From Emticicia sp. C21 (GTDB lineage Bacteria; Bacteroidota; Bacteroidia; Cytophagales; Spirosomataceae), in NCBI RefSeq assembly GCF_003418935.1, contig NZ_QVMT01000001.1, positions 598,063 through 662,062 of the forward strand: a stretch of DNA of 64,000 bases. The letters are read 5' to 3'. Numbering within the stretch: position 1 is the first letter of the stretch; each line of letters begins with the position of its first letter. The position numbers and the translations under genes were made by a program. Below the pieces are notes generated by a model. It was not told the DNA's origin and searched no databases. It was given only the letters and a program-made list of their open reading frames with translations. This document shows positions 1 to 7,821 of this stretch, piece after piece.

Positions 1-794
1 GGTGTATCAATTAATCCTCCCTGCGCTACGCCTAAGTCCTGTAAAGCTACTCTACCTTCCCAGGGTCCTGTGATTTTATCTGCCCGATGAATGATTACTG
101 TACGCATTCCTCCGCGTGGCCAGGCAATATTAAACAGATAATATTTACCATTTACTTTAAATACCTGCGACCCCTCGGCACCCAACATAATATTTGTTCC
201 GGCCGGATCACTGGCATTCTCAATAATTGTCTGGTCAAGCCCATCTTTTTTGATGCCTGATACCCCGGTATTCAACTCAATAATTTTTATTTTCCCATTG
301 CCATAAATCATATAAACTTTACCATCATCGTCAAAAAACAAGGAATGGTCGTGCAGGCTGGGGGCAAAAGAAACGGCTTTCCAGGGGCCTTTCTCTATAT
401 TTTTTGTGGTATAAATATGGGTTTTGCCAGTAGTCTGTGCAAAGGTAGTTACGTAGTAAAGACCCTTGTGATATTTGATACAACTAGCCCATGAGCCTCG
501 CCCATAAGTGCCTTTCCCATCTGTAAGATTGAGTGAGGGAATATTAGCCAACGTATCATATACATAGCCTAGCATTTGCCAGTTGACCAAATCGTTGGAT
601 TTCATGATAGGCACACCTGGGCTCATATGCATGGTTGTACTACTCATATAGTAATTCTTACCCACCCGTATCATAGACATATCAGGCACATCAGCAAAAA
701 TGACCGGATTTTTTGCCTTGCTTTCCTGCGCCCGAACTACTTGCCCGAGGCAACTGATAAAAATTATCGCTATGATTAACGCTACTTTCTTCAT
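1..794 (-). CDS. Glycoside hydrolase family 43 protein (subfamily 12-like), 3' end cut by window
   Basis: Reading the minus strand from ATG at 794 gives an open frame of 264 codons that runs off the left edge, so the C-terminus is missing. Residues 1-22 form a signal peptide (hydrophobic core, then RAQ). The segment ADVPDMSMIRVGKNYYMSST is a hallmark of GH43 subfamily 12 five-bladed propellers, with D38 the probable catalytic base. A later DHSLFFDDDG segment fits the pKa-modulating Asp, and GAEGSQVF probably holds the acid Glu. GH43_12 enzymes are mostly alpha-L-arabinofuranosidases or beta-xylosidases that act outside the cell or in the periplasm. Its ATG overlaps the stop of the upstream GH43 gene by four bases (ATGA), which implies translational coupling. 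The family is confident; the substrate is inferred. Confidence 0.9.
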   Translation of the reverse strand, partial: MKKVALIIAIIFISCLGQVVRAQESKAKNPVIFADVPDMSMIRVGKNYYMSSTTMHMSPGVPIMKSNDLVNWQMLGYVYDTLANIPSLNLTDGKGTYGRGSWASCIKYHKGLYYVTTFAQTTGKTHIYTTKNIEKGPWKAVSFAPSLHDHSLFFDDDGKVYMIYGNGKIKIIELNTGVSGIKKDGLDQTIIENASDPAGTNIMLGAEGSQVFKVNGKYYLFNIAWPRGGMRTVIIHRADKITGPWEGRVALQDLGVAQGGLIDT

Positions 795-2470
795 TTCAGC
801 ATAGGGTCGTTGCCACTGTATTTCAGGAATTTAAAGGAGGCGCTATTGGTCGAATTTTCACCTGATGAAGTGGCATACATGCCGTACACACAGCCAATAA
901 AACTCCCGGCTTCTTTGGTGCTCAAAAATTTACCATCCATTTTATCTTTCAGCAGGTGCCAGTTTTTAGCATCGGTCGAATAGTAAAAACTGTAATCTGC
1001 TCCTTCGGATTTAATCCGGAAAGTAAGTTTTTTTACATTGGCAGTTAGTGGTACCTCCGTCAGCAATTCCATGGTTTTTTCTTTGGGCTGACTTTTGAAA
1101 AGCTGGACTACTTCTTTGTCTTCATTTTTAGATTTGGCTATGAAGTAAAAATGTCGCTCGTCCTGAAAAATTACTAATCCTGCTTTTTCGCTCACAGATT
1201 TCGGTGAGAAATTCAGTTCAATTTCTGCTGTACTGTTTAAATGTTGCTGGCGTTTGCCCACAAAGGATGGATTGTTGAACTCTGAAATGGTTTCGGGTTT
1301 TAGCTTCAAAGTCAGCCCATCAGCTTTTGATGTTTTGAACGAACTGCTATCCACAGTTCGCATGAATAGCAAGGAAGGGTCAAGACCCTTGTCAAAAGTA
1401 AGCGTATACTGAAAATTACCTGATTGCGGCAAGCCCCCTTTGGGTTTAATTTCTTTGATATTGGTCTGATAGCTATACTCAATGGCCTTTTCGCCGTGTT
1501 CAATCATCGGCCATTCATCTTTCCATGTTACCGGAGCAATAAATGTTTCACGACCCGTATTATAATAATCTCCTTCGTAAGGACGCACTGCCAGGAAAAT
1601 ACAATACATTTTACCATCGGGGCCATCCACAAACTGGGCATGCCCTGCTGAAGTAATTGGGTATTTCCTATCGGCAGGCAATTCTCTTTGGGTTAAGATT
1701 GGATTTCCTTCATAAGGCACATAAGGCCCCCATACTGATTTACTACGTAAGATTACTTCTGAGTGATTGACTGAGGTTCCTCCTTCGGCTGCATATAAAT
1801 AATACCAGTCATTACGTTTCAGGATATGAGGTCCTTCTATCCACACAGGTTTTTTAGAAAGGTCCACCCCCCCGTTCACCAGTTGTTTTTCCTCGCCAAC
1901 CACTTTCAGGTTCTGGTAATCAAATTCATACATTCTAATGGTCCGATGCCCGGAGTATAAGGGTTTTCTATCTGGTGCATCACTATTATAAATGATATAG
2001 GCCTTGTCTGTCTCTTCATCAAAATAAATAGATGGGTCAATGCCTCTTACCTGTGGGATTTTCACCGGATTGCTCCACGGCCCTGCCGGATTTTTGGCAG
2101 TTACTACAAAGTTTCCGTCGTGGTCAATATCGGTGCAGGTTACATAATAGATTCCTTTATAGTAGCTGATGGCTGGTGCAAAAAGCCCGCGTGTCATGCG
2201 TTCGCCCATGAAATCTAATTGAGACGGTCGGTCTATTACGTTTCCGATTTGCTTCCAGTTTTTAAGGTCTTTGCTGTGCATGACCGGAAGACCCGGAAAA
2301 TAGGAAAAAGTTGAGTTGACTATATAATAATCTGACCCAACTTTTACAATGCTTGGGTCAGGATAAAAGCCTGTAAGGATCGGATTCACCAAGGTTGTTT
2401 GTGCATGAGCCACATGCATGGTTAAGCATAAAAGCGCGATGGATAAGTATTTAGGTATTCTGTTTATCAT
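791..2470 (-). CDS. Secreted glycoside hydrolase family 43 protein (arabinofuranosidase/xylosidase type)
   Basis: The 559-residue product has a signal peptide ending at AHA-Q (residues 1-23). A GH43 five-bladed propeller follows at about 27-330, and a C-terminal concanavalin-like beta-sandwich at about 345-550, as in beta-xylosidase-type GH43 enzymes. The three expected catalytic acids are visible: D38 in FYPDPS (base), D145 in RGIDPS (pKa modulator) and E212 in WIEGPH (acid). It probably removes arabinose or xylose from plant polysaccharide side chains. It is the first gene of a GH43 pair read from a promoter near 2780 that carries the same operator as the SusC/SusD promoter upstream, so the four genes probably form one glycan-utilisation locus. 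The exact substrate cannot be read from sequence. Confidence 0.92.
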   Translation of the reverse strand: MINRIPKYLSIALLCLTMHVAHAQTTLVNPILTGFYPDPSIVKVGSDYYIVNSTFSYFPGLPVMHSKDLKNWKQIGNVIDRPSQLDFMGERMTRGLFAPAISYYKGIYYVTCTDIDHDGNFVVTAKNPAGPWSNPVKIPQVRGIDPSIYFDEETDKAYIIYNSDAPDRKPLYSGHRTIRMYEFDYQNLKVVGEEKQLVNGGVDLSKKPVWIEGPHILKRNDWYYLYAAEGGTSVNHSEVILRSKSVWGPYVPYEGNPILTQRELPADRKYPITSAGHAQFVDGPDGKMYCIFLAVRPYEGDYYNTGRETFIAPVTWKDEWPMIEHGEKAIEYSYQTNIKEIKPKGGLPQSGNFQYTLTFDKGLDPSLLFMRTVDSSSFKTSKADGLTLKLKPETISEFNNPSFVGKRQQHLNSTAEIELNFSPKSVSEKAGLVIFQDERHFYFIAKSKNEDKEVVQLFKSQPKEKTMELLTEVPLTANVKKLTFRIKSEGADYSFYYSTDAKNWHLLKDKMDGKFLSTKEAGSFIGCVYGMYATSSGENSTNSASFKFLKYSGNDPMLK

Positions 2471-2749
2471 TACTGATTGTATAGTTTAGGTTTACATGCT
2501 CATGAGACTTATGGTTTGTCTCTTTCGTGTGGTTATATCAAATGATTGGGTTTCTTTCAAAACAAGAGATTTAATAGTTAATTAGGTTGAAATAATTGCC
2601 GATAACAAAGTTTCAAAGGTATTGACACTTACAAAAGTCCATTTATTAAGATAAAGGGGATAAATAGTAGTATTATTTTCATTAGGGTTTAATGTGTACT
2701 CAAAGAATTAATTGCACATGTATTCGTTAAACTCTATCAAAATAAAATA

Positions 2750-2766
2750 TGTGTCATACATACACA
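2750..2766. promoter_or_regulatory. 17-bp palindromic operator, copy 1
   Basis: The sequence TGTGTCATACATACACA has arms TGTGT/ACACA around a 7-bp spacer, preceded by ATA. Two more copies with the same arms, the same spacing and the same left flank (ATATGTGTCA) lie at 7659-7675 and 7684-7700, in front of SusC. This copy overlaps the inner edge of the -7 box of the GH43 promoter, a position that suits a repressor. The cognate regulator is not identifiable here. Confidence 0.7.
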
Positions 2767-2795
2767 AATTTATGTATTATTGCCTGTCAGCCAAA
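2765..2795 (-). promoter_or_regulatory. Bacteroidota-type promoter of the GH43 pair
   Basis: On the minus strand, TTTG (2792-2795) is followed by 19 bases and then TAAATTTG (2765-2772). This matches the Bacteroidota housekeeping pattern TTTG-N18/19-TAnnTTTG. Transcription would start near 2758, leaving a leader of about 290 bases before the GH43 start at 2470. A second, weaker -7-like box (TACCTTTG) lies at 2614-2621 without a clear -33. Nothing else was recognised between 2471 and 2749. Confidence 0.65.
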
Positions 2796-2843
2796 TTAAT
2801 TGTAAGAAAAAAAGAAATAATTTTACAATTTCAATTTTGAAAA

Positions 2844-2871
2844 GAATAGACCGTCATTCAACGGTCTATTC
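2844..2871 (-). terminator. Intrinsic terminator after susD
   Basis: A perfect 11-bp stem (GAATAGACCGT / ACGGTCTATTC) with a 6-base loop is followed, in the minus direction, by TTTTC and AT-rich sequence. It lies 12 bases past the SusD stop, so it separates SusC-SusD transcription from the GH43 pair. Confidence 0.75.
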
Positions 2872-2882
2872 CTGAATGGTTA

Positions 2883-4430
2883 TCAATACCCGGGATTCTG
2901 ATCTTTAAGATCAATCTTCGGATTGTTATCAATTTCTGTTTGTGGGAGTGGTAACAATTCATGTTTGTTTGCCACGAAATAAGAGATCGGCTCTGAAGTT
3001 GCCTTTTTATTTTTTCTCCATCTGATAATATCAAAGTTGCGTACCTGCTCAGCAGCCAGTTCAATATTACGTTCGTGTTGAATTGCGGCAAATACGCTGG
3101 CTTTCGAATCGACCGGATAGTTTTTGGTTGGATAAGGGGGCATATTTACTGATGCTCTGGCTCTCACCTGATTCATGAGTTGAATGGCTCTAGCAGAGTT
3201 ACCCAATTCATTTTCACATTCTGCCAGCATCAGCAATACATCTGCATATCTCATCACTCTCATATTGATACCACTTGTTGTAAAACCCGCGTTAGATTTA
3301 TACAGTACAGAATATTTCCTCCAACTGATTTTAAAGGTTTTACCGTCCATTTTTGATGAATTCCCTTGAACATTTTCGTCTTTGATTACATCATTGCCAT
3401 TATTGAATTTATCTCCGTCTTTCCAGAAAGACATATCAAAACGTGGGTCGTTTTTAGCATCTCCTTTAGCTGTTCTTTCATAATTATCCAGTATTTTATC
3501 GGAAGGAATCAGGTTTCTCCATCCAATAGGAGAATACTCCTGCGTTCTGATGGTTTCTTCCTGAGCACTGGTTCCATCACCATCAGGACCACTCCAGTTA
3601 AAGGCGCCGTTAGAAGCCGAAAACGCTATCTCAAAAATTGATTCTGCGTTAAACTCTCCCTCTTCGTTGGTCAGATCAAGATAATTATCAACCAACTTGT
3701 AAAGACCCGAACTTACTACTTTTTCCAATTCAGTTTTTGCACTGGCGTAATCACCCATCTGAAGATAGGTGCGTGCCATAAGCACCTGCGCAGCAGCTTT
3801 GGTTGCCCTTCCATATTGCGTGGCAGGATAGGTAGCCGGTAGGGAACTCTCCGCTGCTTTCAAATCTTCAATTACCTGTTTATATACTTCCTGCTGACTT
3901 GATCTTGGCTTTGCCCCTTCAACCGATTTAACATATTCGGTATAGAGAGGCACACCACCCCATAAAGTGCCTAATTCATAATAGGCCCATGCACGCAAAA
4001 ACTTTGCTTCTCCGGTAACGCGGCTCTTTATATCAGCCGAAAAAGAAACATCCTTTTTATTAGCGCTTTCAAGCACCACATTAGCTCTATGGATAGTTCT
4101 GAACCAACCCGTGAAGACCGAGTTTGCGACAGAATTGGCAGGGTCATTTACCCCAATCAATAATTGATTACGTGGGGCTTCCAACTGCCCGCCACCGGTA
4201 GCCATTTCATCTCCTCTTAAATCATGCACAAAAAACCACTCTCTGGCTGCAAGACCAAAGCCCTGTACGGTAGCATAGGCCGAGTTTACCCCTGCAATGA
4301 GCTCATTATCATTCGTAAAATATGTTTCAAAAGTCACACCGTTTGGATTTACCTTATCCAATACAGAGTCATCACAACTCATCACGGTGGCCAGACCTAT
4401 GAAGCCTGTAAGAAATATTATTTTTTTCAT
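2883..4430 (-). CDS. susD: SusD/RagB-family glycan-binding outer-membrane lipoprotein
   Basis: This is the surface-exposed glycan-binding partner that caps the SusC channel. ATG at 4430 is preferred over an upstream TTG because it gives a clean lipoprotein signal, MKKIIFLTGFIGLATVMSC, with acylated Cys at 19. The body has the SusD-like N-terminal and helical TPR fold, including AKFLRAWAYYELGTLWGGVP and AAQVLMARTYLQMGDYASAK. It ends in the RagB/SusD C-terminal domain with MRYADVLLMLAECENELG and the terminal LLPLPQTEIDNNP. The 515-residue length is typical. Its start is 30 bases after the SusC stop, so the two are co-transcribed and probably work as a complex. Confidence 0.95.
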   Translation of the reverse strand: MKKIIFLTGFIGLATVMSCDDSVLDKVNPNGVTFETYFTNDNELIAGVNSAYATVQGFGLAAREWFFVHDLRGDEMATGGGQLEAPRNQLLIGVNDPANSVANSVFTGWFRTIHRANVVLESANKKDVSFSADIKSRVTGEAKFLRAWAYYELGTLWGGVPLYTEYVKSVEGAKPRSSQQEVYKQVIEDLKAAESSLPATYPATQYGRATKAAAQVLMARTYLQMGDYASAKTELEKVVSSGLYKLVDNYLDLTNEEGEFNAESIFEIAFSASNGAFNWSGPDGDGTSAQEETIRTQEYSPIGWRNLIPSDKILDNYERTAKGDAKNDPRFDMSFWKDGDKFNNGNDVIKDENVQGNSSKMDGKTFKISWRKYSVLYKSNAGFTTSGINMRVMRYADVLLMLAECENELGNSARAIQLMNQVRARASVNMPPYPTKNYPVDSKASVFAAIQHERNIELAAEQVRNFDIIRWRKNKKATSEPISYFVANKHELLPLPQTEIDNNPKIDLKDQNPGY

Positions 4431-4460
4431 TTCGAAGTATTTAATCTTTTCTGGCAATTT

Positions 4461-7400
4461 TTAATTAAAACCAAGGTTCAAACCAATCGTAAGCGTACGT
4501 GCCTGCGGATACATTCCGTAGTCTACGCCGTTGGTAAGTAAATTATTATTTCGTGAGGCAATCTCCGGGTCATAGCCACTATATTTGGTAAAGGTCAGCA
4601 GGTTCTGGCTCGTGAAATAAATTCTCGCTTTGGTTAATACATTATTGGTCAGTTTGGCAATCTTATCAGATGGTAAAGTATAGCCTATTGTAAGGTTTTT
4701 TAATCTTAAATAAGAACCATCCTCAATAAATCTATCCGAAGTTCTTGAATTCTGGTTAGGGTCACCACTTACTGCTCTTGGCACATCTGTATTAGTATTG
4801 CTAGGTGTCCAGGCATTCAATACATCTGTAGTGGCATTAAATAATCTCAACATTCCTTGTCCGATAACTTTTGTTCCATTATAGATTTTATTGCCATATA
4901 CCCCCTGGAAGAACAGACTGAAATCGAAGTTTTTATAAGTTCCTGAATAGTTCAGACCGTAAGAAAATTTAGGCAGATAGCTACCCAGATAGGTTCTATC
5001 ACTGGCATCAATTTTTCCATCGTTATTCAAATCTCTGAATTTAATATCTCCGGGTTTCGTTCCTTCATTCTGATAAGGTGTAGTTGCATTGCCATCGGCA
5101 CCGTTAGCTGCAGCTATTTCACCCTCGTTCTGGAAAATCTTCTCTACCTGCCAGCCAAAGAATGACTGTAAAGGATGACCTGCTTCGGTACGTGTAATAT
5201 CAAATCCGCCGAAATCGGCGTTATTACCCGCATTGATGGTAGCATTTGGGGTATCCAGACTTAATACTTTGTTTCTGACCAAATCGAACGTACCTGTAAT
5301 GGTTGACTTAAAGTCTTTTGAGTCAATATGGTAACCCAATGCTAGCTCAAAGCCCTTGTTTTCCATGCTTCCTACGTTGGCAAGCGGACTATTTGAGTAT
5401 CCTTCTGAGTCCGGAAGTGGTACTCTTAATAAGAGACCATCGGTTTTGCGTGAATAAAATTCTGTTGAGATTGTGACTTTATTGCTGAATAAAGAAAGGT
5501 CTAAGCCAATGTTTTTCATGGTGGTTTCTTCCCAACTCAACTGCGTATTGCCAAGGCTGTTAAAATACGAACCTAATTGAGAAGCATTGCCAAACGAGTA
5601 ATTGGTGTTATTTGCTGAAATGAGCGGTTGCCAGTCATAATCGCCGATAGCATTATAACCTGTTACGCCAATACTACCTCTTAGTTTCAATTCATTGATA
5701 GCCACTACCTCTTTCATGAATGCTTCTTCACTGATTCTCCAACCAACGGATACTGATGGGAAAGTGCCCCATTTATTACCCGGAGCGAATTTTGACGAAC
5801 CATCGCGACGTACCGAACCACTTAAGAGATACTTATTATCGTACTCATAGTTCAGACGACCTACATAAGACAATAAGGTATTTTCTGAACTTGAAGTATT
5901 GCCATTGATATTGGCTGCTCCCTGAATCTCTTTGATATTATTATCAGGTCGCTGCCCGGTAAGATTAATTGATTTGAAAGAAGCATCCTGTCTTTCGACT
6001 ACGGCAAGCGCATTAATATAATGTTTACCGAAAGTTTTATCAAAGGTTAGCTGATTAGTTAATATAGTTGAGAAATATTGTCCTCTGTTCTGAGCAAGCT
6101 CAGCCGTCTGGCGACTACGGTTGCCATCGTTATAGATTGGAACAAAGCCTGTAAAAATTGAACTCGAATAATCGCCACCCACCGTAAATTTGTATTTTAG
6201 CCAGTTAAAGAATTTAACTTCGGCATATACCGTACCGAGCATCTTAAATGAGCGGTCAATCTGGTTCTGTTGCTCCTGCACAGCAATACGCATCGGGTTT
6301 TCAGGGTCAGTTGCGTCTAGCCCCTGAGCTGTGGTACTGTACCCACCTAATTTGGTTGGGTCGCTTACTGGCCAGTAAGGAGTCATACGCATAATGTTCA
6401 TCACCATGCTTCTGCCTCCGGCATCTCTTTCAGCAATACGCTTATCTCTTGATACCATCATCGTTTGCCCGATTGAAATAAATCTTGCGATACTATGATC
6501 GGAATTCAAGCGTATACTCTGGCGGCCGTATTCAGTAAATGGCAGAATCCCTTCTTGCTTGAAGTTTCCGACAGACAGATAGAACTTCGATTTATCAGTT
6601 CCACCGGCTAATGAAAGCTGATTGTTATGAATCGGACCATTTTTAAACATCACATCCTGCCAATCATTGTCTGTTTGAGCAAAGGTAGTAGCAGCTCCCT
6701 CATAGATAGGCGTATTCATAGCTGCAAAACGACCAGGTACCGGTTGACCAGAAGCAGTCAATAGCGCTGTACCGTATTTGATGTATTCTGCACTATTTAA
6801 TAAATCAAGTTTTCGCCAGGCTGATTGTGTACCTACGTAAGAATCAAGGCTGATACTCAATTTTCCTGCTTTACCTTTTTTGGTAGTAATTAACACTACT
6901 CCATTGGCTGCCCGTGAACCATAAATAGCCGAAGCGCTGGCATCTTTCAGTACTTCAATAGATTCGATATCATTCGGTGAAATGGTATTTAACCCTCCTG
7001 CCGGAACCCCATCAATTACATACAAAGGATTAGGATTTAAGCTGATAGACCCTACCCCTCTGATACGAACTGTGGGTTCAGCTCCGGGGCTACTATTATT
7101 TACAATTGATACGCCCGGTACACGACCTTGCATGGCTTGGGTAGCACTAATAACAGGTTGTGTGGAAAGTTCTTTATTGGTAATGGATGATACTGCACCC
7201 GTAAGAGACGATTTCTTTTGTGTGCCATACCCTACTACAATGATTTCCTCCATCATATCGGCATTTACTTCTAAAGAAACATTAATCTCTTTTTGATTAC
7301 CTACCTGTATTTCAAGAGACTTATACCCTAAAAAACTAAATACTAAGGTCGACCCATTAGTCGCCGCTATCTCATAGCGCCCGCCGGCATCTGTTATAGT

Positions 7401-7592
7401 GCCTTTGGTATCGCCTTTAATCACAACATTTACTCCTTGAAATGCCTCGCCATTTTCATTTTTGACCACACCTCTGACCTGCGCCAGCAATGTTCCCATA
7501 GAAAATAAAGACAATGAAAAAAACAGCAGCAGCCTTATCGACTTCCGTGATAAACCTCGCTGGATGGTCGTTTTGTAGTTGTTTACCTTCAT
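4461..7592 (-). CDS. susC: SusC/RagA-family TonB-dependent outer-membrane transporter
   Basis: The 1043-residue product has a signal peptide (to about residue 37, LLAQ) and a carboxypeptidase-regulatory-like beta-sandwich at about 38-115 (GVVKNENGEAFQGVNVVIKG). A TonB-box region (EEIIVVGYGTQKKSS) follows, then a plug domain with NPNPLYVIDGVPAGG and ASASAIYGSRAANGVV, and a 22-strand barrel ending in an aromatic terminal strand (LNLGFN). No STN domain is present, so control by an ECF/anti-sigma relay is not expected. It imports oligosaccharides in an energy-dependent way with the SusD protein that follows. Its promoter carries two copies of the 17-bp operator. The nearby GH43 enzymes suggest an arabinose- or xylose-containing substrate, which is an inference. 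Confidence 0.96.
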   Translation of the reverse strand: MKVNNYKTTIQRGLSRKSIRLLLFFSLSLFSMGTLLAQVRGVVKNENGEAFQGVNVVIKGDTKGTITDAGGRYEIAATNGSTLVFSFLGYKSLEIQVGNQKEINVSLEVNADMMEEIIVVGYGTQKKSSLTGAVSSITNKELSTQPVISATQAMQGRVPGVSIVNNSSPGAEPTVRIRGVGSISLNPNPLYVIDGVPAGGLNTISPNDIESIEVLKDASASAIYGSRAANGVVLITTKKGKAGKLSISLDSYVGTQSAWRKLDLLNSAEYIKYGTALLTASGQPVPGRFAAMNTPIYEGAATTFAQTDNDWQDVMFKNGPIHNNQLSLAGGTDKSKFYLSVGNFKQEGILPFTEYGRQSIRLNSDHSIARFISIGQTMMVSRDKRIAERDAGGRSMVMNIMRMTPYWPVSDPTKLGGYSTTAQGLDATDPENPMRIAVQEQQNQIDRSFKMLGTVYAEVKFFNWLKYKFTVGGDYSSSIFTGFVPIYNDGNRSRQTAELAQNRGQYFSTILTNQLTFDKTFGKHYINALAVVERQDASFKSINLTGQRPDNNIKEIQGAANINGNTSSSENTLLSYVGRLNYEYDNKYLLSGSVRRDGSSKFAPGNKWGTFPSVSVGWRISEEAFMKEVVAINELKLRGSIGVTGYNAIGDYDWQPLISANNTNYSFGNASQLGSYFNSLGNTQLSWEETTMKNIGLDLSLFSNKVTISTEFYSRKTDGLLLRVPLPDSEGYSNSPLANVGSMENKGFELALGYHIDSKDFKSTITGTFDLVRNKVLSLDTPNATINAGNNADFGGFDITRTEAGHPLQSFFGWQVEKIFQNEGEIAAANGADGNATTPYQNEGTKPGDIKFRDLNNDGKIDASDRTYLGSYLPKFSYGLNYSGTYKNFDFSLFFQGVYGNKIYNGTKVIGQGMLRLFNATTDVLNAWTPSNTNTDVPRAVSGDPNQNSRTSDRFIEDGSYLRLKNLTIGYTLPSDKIAKLTNNVLTKARIYFTSQNLLTFTKYSGYDPEIASRNNNLLTNGVDYGMYPQARTLTIGLNLGFN

Positions 7593-7658
7593 TTTTAAAA
7601 AGTTAAAATAAATTGTAAGAATAGAAACTTTATTATTTTTTTTTGTGTAATTTTGATA

Positions 7659-7675
7659 TGTGTCAATTTAACACA
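7659..7675. promoter_or_regulatory. 17-bp palindromic operator, copy 2
   Basis: TGTGTCAATTTAACACA has TGTGT/ACACA arms and a 7-bp spacer. Its centre lies 25 bp from that of copy 3, just downstream of the predicted SusC transcription start. A regulator bound to both sites could loop or cooperate. Confidence 0.65.
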
Positions 7676-7683
7676 AATAAATA

Positions 7684-7700
7684 TGTGTCAAATGTACACA
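7684..7700. promoter_or_regulatory. 17-bp palindromic operator, copy 3, overlapping the SusC -7 box
   Basis: TGTGTCAAATGTACACA shares the arms, spacing and ATATGTGTCA left flank of the other copies. It contains the whole -7 hexamer region of the SusC promoter, so binding here should block RNA polymerase. Confidence 0.7.
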
Positions 7701-7718
7701 TAATAATATAAAAACAAA
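7689..7718 (-). promoter_or_regulatory. Bacteroidota-type promoter of susC-susD
   Basis: On the minus strand, TTTG (7715-7718) is followed by 18 bases and then TACATTTG (7689-7696), a full match to the TTTG-N18/19-TAnnTTTG pattern. The start site would be near 7683, with a leader of about 90 bases. The divergent lipoprotein gene at 7822 shares this 229-bp intergenic region; no equally good plus-strand promoter was found. Confidence 0.75.
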
Positions 7719-7821
7719 CTGAATATGATTTTTTTTTTATTCGCTAGTATTATTTTAACAATTGTTTGAGTTGCTCTTGAAATATTTCATTAAAATCACA
7801 ATCAATTTCTATTATTTACCA

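Noticed and set aside
2614-2621. Second -7-like box (TACCTTTG) before the GH43 pair
   Set aside because: No matching -33 element; the box at 2765-2795 is a far better promoter.
7762-7821. TTG start giving a longer FG-GAP protein
   Set aside because: The added residues would precede and spoil the lipoprotein signal that begins at ATG 7822.
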